A stretch of 9,876 nt of DNA from Deltaproteobacteria bacterium (GTDB taxonomy: Bacteria; Desulfobacterota; Desulfarculia; Desulfarculales; Desulfarculaceae): NCBI GenBank assembly GCA_021815655.1, contig JAKAGJ010000033.1:1-9876 (forward strand), read 5' to 3'. The translations under genes were made by a program, and so were the position numbers. Below the pieces are notes generated by a model. It was given only the letters and a program-made list of their open reading frames with translations, was not told where the DNA came from and ran no database searches. The stretch's first letter is position 1. Each line of letters starts with the position of its first letter. Positions 6,254-9,876 of this stretch are shown here, piece after piece.

Positions 6254-6684
6254 TGATTGACTTCCAACCGGTCATCGTGGCCTTCGCCTGCTCCTATTGC
6301 GCCTACACCGCCGCCGACATGGCCGGCGTCCAGGGCTTCGCCTACCCCGAGGGCGTCAAGATCGTGCAGGTGCCCTGTTCGGGCAAGGTGGACAGCCTGC
6401 ATATCCTGCGGGCCCTGCAAAAAGGCGCCGACGGCGTGATGGTCGCCGGCTGCCTGGAGGGCGATTGCCACTTTCGCAACGGCAACCGGCGGGCGGCCCA
6501 GCGCGTGCGCTACGTGCAGGCCCTCTTGGAGGACGTGGGCATCGGCGGCCAAAGAGTGCTCATGGCCAACATGAGCGCCGGCCAGGGGGCGGTCTTCGCG
6601 GCCACCGCCAGCCATTTCTGGGAAACCATCCGCGCCCTGGGGCAAAACCCGGCAAAGCTAGCCGCCAGCAGGGCCGCGGCCTGA
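6253..6684 (+). CDS. mvhD: MvhD-type [2Fe-2S] hydrogenase/heterodisulfide reductase delta subunit
   Basis: A 143-residue protein of the MvhD/FlpD family, the small iron-sulfur subunit that carries electrons into HdrA. Five cysteines are in the family positions: CSYC (Cys13, Cys16), PCSGKVD (Cys42) and GCLEGDCHF (Cys67, Cys72). The GADGVMVAGC segment is typical. The methionine usual before the CSG motif is Pro here. Its ATG shares one base with the TGA of hdrA, and GGAAGGAG lies 7 bases upstream, so the two are translationally coupled and probably made in equal amounts. In methanogens MvhD links to a hydrogenase. No hydrogenase is in this window, so the electron donor is open; in acetogen-type MetFV complexes the partner is not hydrogenase either. 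Confidence 0.93.
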   Translation: MIDFQPVIVAFACSYCAYTAADMAGVQGFAYPEGVKIVQVPCSGKVDSLHILRALQKGADGVMVAGCLEGDCHFRNGNRRAAQRVRYVQALLEDVGIGGQRVLMANMSAGQGAVFAATASHFWETIRALGQNPAKLAASRAAA

Positions 6685-6701
6685 AGGGAATGGGATAACA
6701 C

Positions 6702-7370
6702 ATGATAACGGCAGTCAGAAAACCCATGGCCGAGATACTGGGATACGCGGCCCAGTTCGACAATATCCTCCTGCTGGGCTGCAACGAGTGCGTGACCGTC
6801 TGCTATGCCGGCGGCCGCAAGGAGGTGGGCATCCTGGCCTCGGCCCTGAGCCTGGCCTTCCTCAAGGAAGGCAAGAAGCTGGCCATCACCGAGCATACCC
6901 TGGAACGCCAGTGCGACCCCGAGTTCGTGGAGGAACTGGCGCAGACCATCGAGCAATACGACGCCATCTTCTCCATGGCCTGCGGCTGCGGCGTGCAGAC
7001 CCTGGCCGGCCGCTACAAGGACAAGCCGGTGTTCCCCATGGTCAACACCCAGTTCATGGGCGCCAGCGAGCGCCAGGGTGTGTGGGCCGAGCGCTGCGCC
7101 GGCTGCGGAGACTGCGTGTTGGCCTACACCGGCGGCATCTGCCCGGTGGCCCGCTGCTCCAAGCGCATCTTCAACGGCCCCTGCGGAGGCTCCACCAAGG
7201 GCAAATGCGAGATCGACCCCGGCGTGGACTGCGCCTGGCAGCTCATCTGGGACCGCCTGAAGGCCCTGGGCCGCACCGATCTCTACAGCCAGATCATGCC
7301 CGCCAAGGATTGGCGCACGGCCAAGGACGGCGGGCCACGGCGCATTGTCAGGGAGGACCTTTTGTCATGA
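6702..7370 (+). CDS. metV: MetV, iron-sulfur/zinc partner subunit of methylenetetrahydrofolate reductase
   Basis: A 222-residue cysteine-rich protein of the MTHFR C-terminal zinc-binding (MetV) family. Cysteines occur in order: LGCNECVTVC (27, 30, 34), Cys71, ACGCG (94, 96), CAGCGDC (132, 135, 138), GICP (147), Cys152, GPCGGS (161), Cys169 and Cys177. The CxxCxxC and GPCGG segments are typical of the family. MetV is known to work with MetF, passing electrons to its flavin so that methylene-tetrahydrofolate is reduced to methyl-tetrahydrofolate in the Wood-Ljungdahl pathway. The gene begins 17 bases after mvhD and overlaps metF by ATGA, which supports a tight MetV-MetF unit. The ribosome site (GGGAT region just upstream of 6702) is weak. 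Confidence 0.9.
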   Translation: MITAVRKPMAEILGYAAQFDNILLLGCNECVTVCYAGGRKEVGILASALSLAFLKEGKKLAITEHTLERQCDPEFVEELAQTIEQYDAIFSMACGCGVQTLAGRYKDKPVFPMVNTQFMGASERQGVWAERCAGCGDCVLAYTGGICPVARCSKRIFNGPCGGSTKGKCEIDPGVDCAWQLIWDRLKALGRTDLYSQIMPAKDWRTAKDGGPRRIVREDLLS

Positions 7371-8290
7371 AAACTCAGAGCAATCTCGAGAAAGTCCTGG
7401 CCGCCGGCCACTTCGCCGTAACCGGCGAGGTCGGCCCGCCCCGCGGCAGCGACCCCGAGGTGGTGCGCAGCAAGGCCTCCCACCTGGTGGGCAAGGTGGA
7501 CGCCGTCAACGTGACCGACAACCAGACGGCCATGGTGCGCATGTCCAGCTGGGCGGCCAGCCTGATCTGCAAGCAAATGGGGCTGGAGCCCAACTACCAG
7601 ATGGTCTGCCGCGACCGCAACCGTCTGGCCATGCAGTCGGACATCCTGGGGGCCTACGCCCTGGGGCTCAATACCATGCTCTGCCTCTCCGGGGACCATC
7701 CCCGCTTCGGCGACCATCCCATGGCCGCCAACGTGCACGACATCGACTCCATCCAGCTCATCGCCATGGTCAAGGGCATGTGCGAGGAGGGGCGCTTCCA
7801 GGGCGGGGCCGAGATCAGCTCGCCGCCCAAGATGTTCGTGGGCGCGGCGGCCAATCCCTTCGGCGACCCCCAGGAGCTGAGGGTCCTGCGCCTGGGCAAG
7901 AAGGTGGCCGCGGGCGCCGACTTCATCCAGACCCAGTGCATCTACGACATGCGGCGCTTCAAGGAGTTCATGCACCAGGCCGTGGACATGGGGCTGACGG
8001 AGAAGACCAGCCTGCTGGCCGGCGTCACTCCGCTGAAAAGCGGCGGCATGGCCAAGTACATGGCCAGCAAGGTGCCGGGCATGACCGTGCCCGACGAGAT
8101 AGTCAAGCGCATCGCGGGCGCCCCCAAGGACAGCCAGGCCCAGGAAGGCATCAAGCTGTGCGTGGAGCAGATTCAGGAACTCAAGGAGGTGCCCGGCGTG
8201 GCGGGCATCCACCTGATGGCCATAGAGTGGGAACACCGGGCGGCGGAGATACTGGAACTGGCCGGTCTGCTGCCCCGGCCCACGCTCTAA
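7367..8290 (+). CDS. metF: Methylenetetrahydrofolate reductase, canonical MetF
   Basis: A 307-residue flavoprotein that reduces methylene-tetrahydrofolate to methyl-tetrahydrofolate in the methyl branch of the Wood-Ljungdahl pathway. Expected marks are present: TGEVGPPRG with the catalytic Glu21, CRDRNRLAMQSDILGA at residues 81-96, LSGDHP with Asp110 (Asp120 in E. coli), DFIQTQCIYD with Gln190 (Gln183 in E. coli), and GVTPLKSGGMAKYM at about 219-232. The start at 7367 is chosen because it overlaps the metV stop as ATGA, lies downstream of GGGAGG (7351-7356), and matches the family N-terminus; the frame stays open further upstream, but that part is a shadow of metV. It is the short MetF type that lacks a regulatory domain and depends on MetV. 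The divergent paralog is the first gene of the same operon. Confidence 0.95.
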   Translation: MKTQSNLEKVLAAGHFAVTGEVGPPRGSDPEVVRSKASHLVGKVDAVNVTDNQTAMVRMSSWAASLICKQMGLEPNYQMVCRDRNRLAMQSDILGAYALGLNTMLCLSGDHPRFGDHPMAANVHDIDSIQLIAMVKGMCEEGRFQGGAEISSPPKMFVGAAANPFGDPQELRVLRLGKKVAAGADFIQTQCIYDMRRFKEFMHQAVDMGLTEKTSLLAGVTPLKSGGMAKYMASKVPGMTVPDEIVKRIAGAPKDSQAQEGIKLCVEQIQELKEVPGVAGIHLMAIEWEHRAAEILELAGLLPRPTL

Positions 8291-8323
8291 AGCCTCTTGG
8301 CGGGCCGGACCTGTTGCCCATGG

Positions 8324-8385
8324 CGCCCACCCGCCCCGCGCAATGCCCGCTAGGTGCCGGCATGAATTCCCGGGTGGGCGATTTT
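8324..8385 (+). terminator. Long-stem hairpin between metF and the response regulator (terminator or attenuator candidate)
   Basis: CGCCCACCCG (8324-8333) and CGGGTGGGCG (8371-8380) are perfect 10-bp partners followed by ATTTT. The 37-base loop contains an inner pair, ATGCC (8343-8347) with GGCAT (8359-8363). The T-run is short and the loop large, so it may partly terminate, protect or process the metF transcript rather than fully stop it. Confidence 0.45.
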
Positions 8386-8414
8386 CCCCAAGTCGAAAAA
8401 TAAGGAGTTTGGCA

Positions 8415-8801
8415 ATGGCTGAGCAGAAATATGTGCTTATCGTGGATGACGATCCGGATTTGGTGCAGGCGGTGGCCATGAACCTGAGTTCCAAGGGCCT
8501 GGAAGTGGGCCAGGCCTATGACGGCATCGAGGCCATGGAGTCCATCAAGGCCCGTCGTCCGGATTTGGTCGTCTTGGACGTGATGATGCCTCGCAAGAAC
8601 GGCTACGAGGTTTGCGAAGAGCTGAAGAACGACCCCCAGTACAAGAATATTCCCGTGCTGATGCTCACGGCCGTGGGCTCGGCGGTTTCCACCACCACCT
8701 ACACCCACCAGGAAGGCATGCGCCTGTTGGCCGACGACTACATCGCCAAGCCGGTGGACCTGAACAAACTGGCCAGCATGGTGCGGGACTTGATCGCCTA
8801 G
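8415..8801 (+). CDS. Stand-alone receiver-domain response regulator
   Basis: A 128-residue CheY-like receiver domain with no output domain. Phosphorylation residues are in place: acidic pair Asp11/Asp12, phospho-acceptor Asp55 in VVLDVMMP, Thr85 in MLTA, and Lys112 in AKPVD. The start at 8415 is preferred over an upstream ATG in the same frame at 8343, because AAGGAG (8402-8407) sits 7 bases before it and the upstream translation is not receiver-like. Without a DNA-binding domain it must act through protein contact, either on another regulator or on an enzyme. No kinase is in the window. The gene follows metF after 124 bases with a hairpin. Its TAG stop is in frame with the next gene. Confidence 0.95.
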   Translation: MAEQKYVLIVDDDPDLVQAVAMNLSSKGLEVGQAYDGIEAMESIKARRPDLVVLDVMMPRKNGYEVCEELKNDPQYKNIPVLMLTAVGSAVSTTTYTHQEGMRLLADDYIAKPVDLNKLASMVRDLIA

Positions 8802-8810
8802 GGCGGGAGC

Positions 8811-9350
8811 ATGCCGCCCCAGCGCCGCCAGGCCATCGCGGGGCTCAAGTACAGCCAGGGACTCTGCCTGCTGCGTCTTGGCCAAGCCCCGAGCGCCGAT
8901 TGCGTCCGCCTTTGCCAGGAATTGGCCGAGCAGCGCATCAACCTGGTCTTCGCGGGAGGCGCCTTTGAGGCCGGCGGCCTCGGTGACGCCTGGCTATGTT
9001 TGCAGGAGGAACACCTGCCCCAGGTTTGGCGGGTGGCGCGCGACTTGGCCGGCGGCGGAGGCGGACAGCTGGGCGGTCCCGAGGTCATCGCCCCGGTGGC
9101 CCTGCTGACCATCTACCCCCGGGGTCCCGGGCTCTCCCTGTGCGGGAGGATCATGACGGGGCTGTCCGGGGCGGGGCTCACTTGCCTGGCCATGGGGACA
9201 TCCCTCTCCGCCTTGGTCGTGGCCCTGCCCCAGGATGATCTGGCCAAGGCCCTGGAGTCGCTCCTTGGGCTGGTGGAGTTGCCCGCCGGCCAGGGCCCCA
9301 CCGCGCAGCCGGTGCAAACCATGCCGGTGGCCAAACGGTCACAATCCTGA
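8811..9350 (+). CDS. Small protein with probable tandem ACT-like modules
   Basis: A 179-residue protein. Residues about 95-157 (VALLTIYP, then GRIMTGLSGAGL, SLSALVVALP and DDLAKALESLL) follow the strand-helix-strand-strand-helix pattern of ACT domains, like those at the end of aspartokinases. Residues about 14-80 may be a weaker first copy. ACT pairs usually bind small molecules, often amino acids, and regulate a partner. No enzymatic domain is visible. It starts 9 bases after the receiver gene and in the same frame. GGGAG is only 1 base from the ATG, an unusually short spacing, so translation may depend on coupling or on a different start. The last 20 residues look disordered. The ACT assignment is from pattern only. 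Confidence 0.6.
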   Translation: MPPQRRQAIAGLKYSQGLCLLRLGQAPSADCVRLCQELAEQRINLVFAGGAFEAGGLGDAWLCLQEEHLPQVWRVARDLAGGGGGQLGGPEVIAPVALLTIYPRGPGLSLCGRIMTGLSGAGLTCLAMGTSLSALVVALPQDDLAKALESLLGLVELPAGQGPTAQPVQTMPVAKRSQS

Positions 9351-9387
9351 CGGTGGCCCCGCGCCCAATTTATCGAAAGCTGTGTTC

Positions 9388-9867
9388 ATGGAAATTGTGG
9401 CGGTCTACGACGAACACCCCATCCGGACCTATGGGCTCGAGGCCCAGGAGGGGTTCCTCTGGCTGACCGCCCAGCGCCCCCTGGCCGTCCTGGGAAGCCT
9501 GCCGGACTGGCAGGCCCTGGAGCAGGCCGCCAGCCCCGCGTTCTTCACCGCCACGCTGCGCGAGGGACGCATGATCCTAAGGGTGTGCCTGACCCAGGCG
9601 GACCTGCCCGGCATGCTTAAGGCACTCGACGGGCTGGGGTTCGCACCGCAGCTGCCGGCGCGCCCGGTCAGCCTCATTCACCTGCAGGGGCCGCATTTTG
9701 GCGACCGGTACGGCATCGCCGCCGCGGCCTTGTCCCGTCTGGCGGAGGCTGGCGCCAGGCTGTTGGCCATGAACGCGGCGGTGCATTCGCTCTTTTTGGT
9801 GGTGGAGCCTACGCAGGCAAAAGTGGCCCTGGCCAGCCTGGCCCAGGCTTTCACCGCCCCCAACTGA
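9388..9867 (+). CDS. Second small protein with ACT-like module, paralog of its upstream neighbour
   Basis: A 159-residue protein. Residues about 93-155 (VSLIHLQGP, GIAAAALSRLAEAG, LLAMNAAVHSLFLVVE and AKVALASLAQAF) again show an ACT-like strand-helix-strand-strand-helix pattern and resemble the C-terminal part of the preceding protein. Residues 2-85 could form an earlier module, including LRVCLTQADLPGMLKAL, which resembles AWLCLQEEHLPQVWRVA of the neighbour. The ATG at 9388 is preferred; a GTG two codons earlier is possible, and the ribosome site (GAAAG) is weak. It is probably co-transcribed with the receiver and the first ACT-like gene. The function is unknown; sensing of a metabolite by a hetero-dimer of the two proteins is one inference. 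Confidence 0.6.
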   Translation: MEIVAVYDEHPIRTYGLEAQEGFLWLTAQRPLAVLGSLPDWQALEQAASPAFFTATLREGRMILRVCLTQADLPGMLKALDGLGFAPQLPARPVSLIHLQGPHFGDRYGIAAAALSRLAEAGARLLAMNAAVHSLFLVVEPTQAKVALASLAQAFTAPN

Positions 9868-9876
9868 ACCCCATGC

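Noticed and set aside
6788..8290. A longer version of metF starting inside metV
   Set aside because: The first 193 residues are an Arg/Gly/Pro-rich out-of-frame reading of metV. The ATG at 7367 with ATGA overlap gives a normal MetF N-terminus.
7283..8494. A 403-codon open frame on the minus strand opposite metV/metF
   Set aside because: Shadow of metF with low-complexity composition; it ends in unrelated sequence and has no recognisable fold.
8343..8801. A longer response regulator starting at 8343
   Set aside because: The extra 24 residues are not receiver-like and overlap the hairpin. AAGGAG at the correct distance supports 8415.
9873..9876. Possible start codon of a further gene at the right edge
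   Set aside because: Only an ATG and one further base are present, with no ribosome site to support it.

Overview
The window is high in GC across its genes. It looks like chromosomal DNA of a strictly anaerobic, Wood-Ljungdahl-type bacterium, most plausibly a Desulfobacterota (Desulfarculus-like) sulfate reducer. That is an inference from the gene families (MetF/MetV, HdrA, MvhD and a NarI-like membrane protein); no rRNA or other taxonomic marker is present.

Layout. (1) Positions 1-639, minus strand: the N-terminal 213 codons of a four-helix membrane protein, probably the cytochrome b-like part of a respiratory redox protein, running off the left edge. (2) Positions 640-2298: about 1.66 kb with no convincing gene. 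Two AT-rich flanks (about 720-1240 and 1870-2290) surround a GC-rich, hairpin-rich core (about 1260-1860). The octamer TTGCACAA occurs five times in the flanks and CAAGTTA four times. (3) Positions 2299-8290, plus strand: a tightly packed operon of five genes: a divergent MetF-like protein, a 1012-residue HdrA with two flavin modules, MvhD, MetV and a canonical MetF. The HdrA/MvhD and MetV/MetF junctions overlap. (4) Positions 8415-9867, plus strand: a stand-alone receiver-domain response regulator, followed by two small proteins that each appear to carry ACT-like modules. A hairpin lies between metF and the regulator.

How the genes fit together. MetF and MetV form the methylenetetrahydrofolate reductase of the methyl branch of the Wood-Ljungdahl pathway. 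HdrA plus MvhD is an electron-transfer module known from flavin-based electron-bifurcating complexes, and a MetFV-HdrABC-MvhD complex is known from Moorella thermoacetica. Here hdrB and hdrC are absent from the cluster, while HdrA carries two Rossmann/flavin modules, two heterodisulfide-reductase-type cysteine clusters and two ferredoxin domains.

The most interesting protein is the first gene of the operon. It is clearly homologous to the MetF at the other end and keeps the flavin-domain signature. However, the positions equivalent to the catalytic Asp and folate-contacting Gln of MetF are Glu and Pro. I infer an added or repurposed subunit of the complex rather than a second ordinary reductase.
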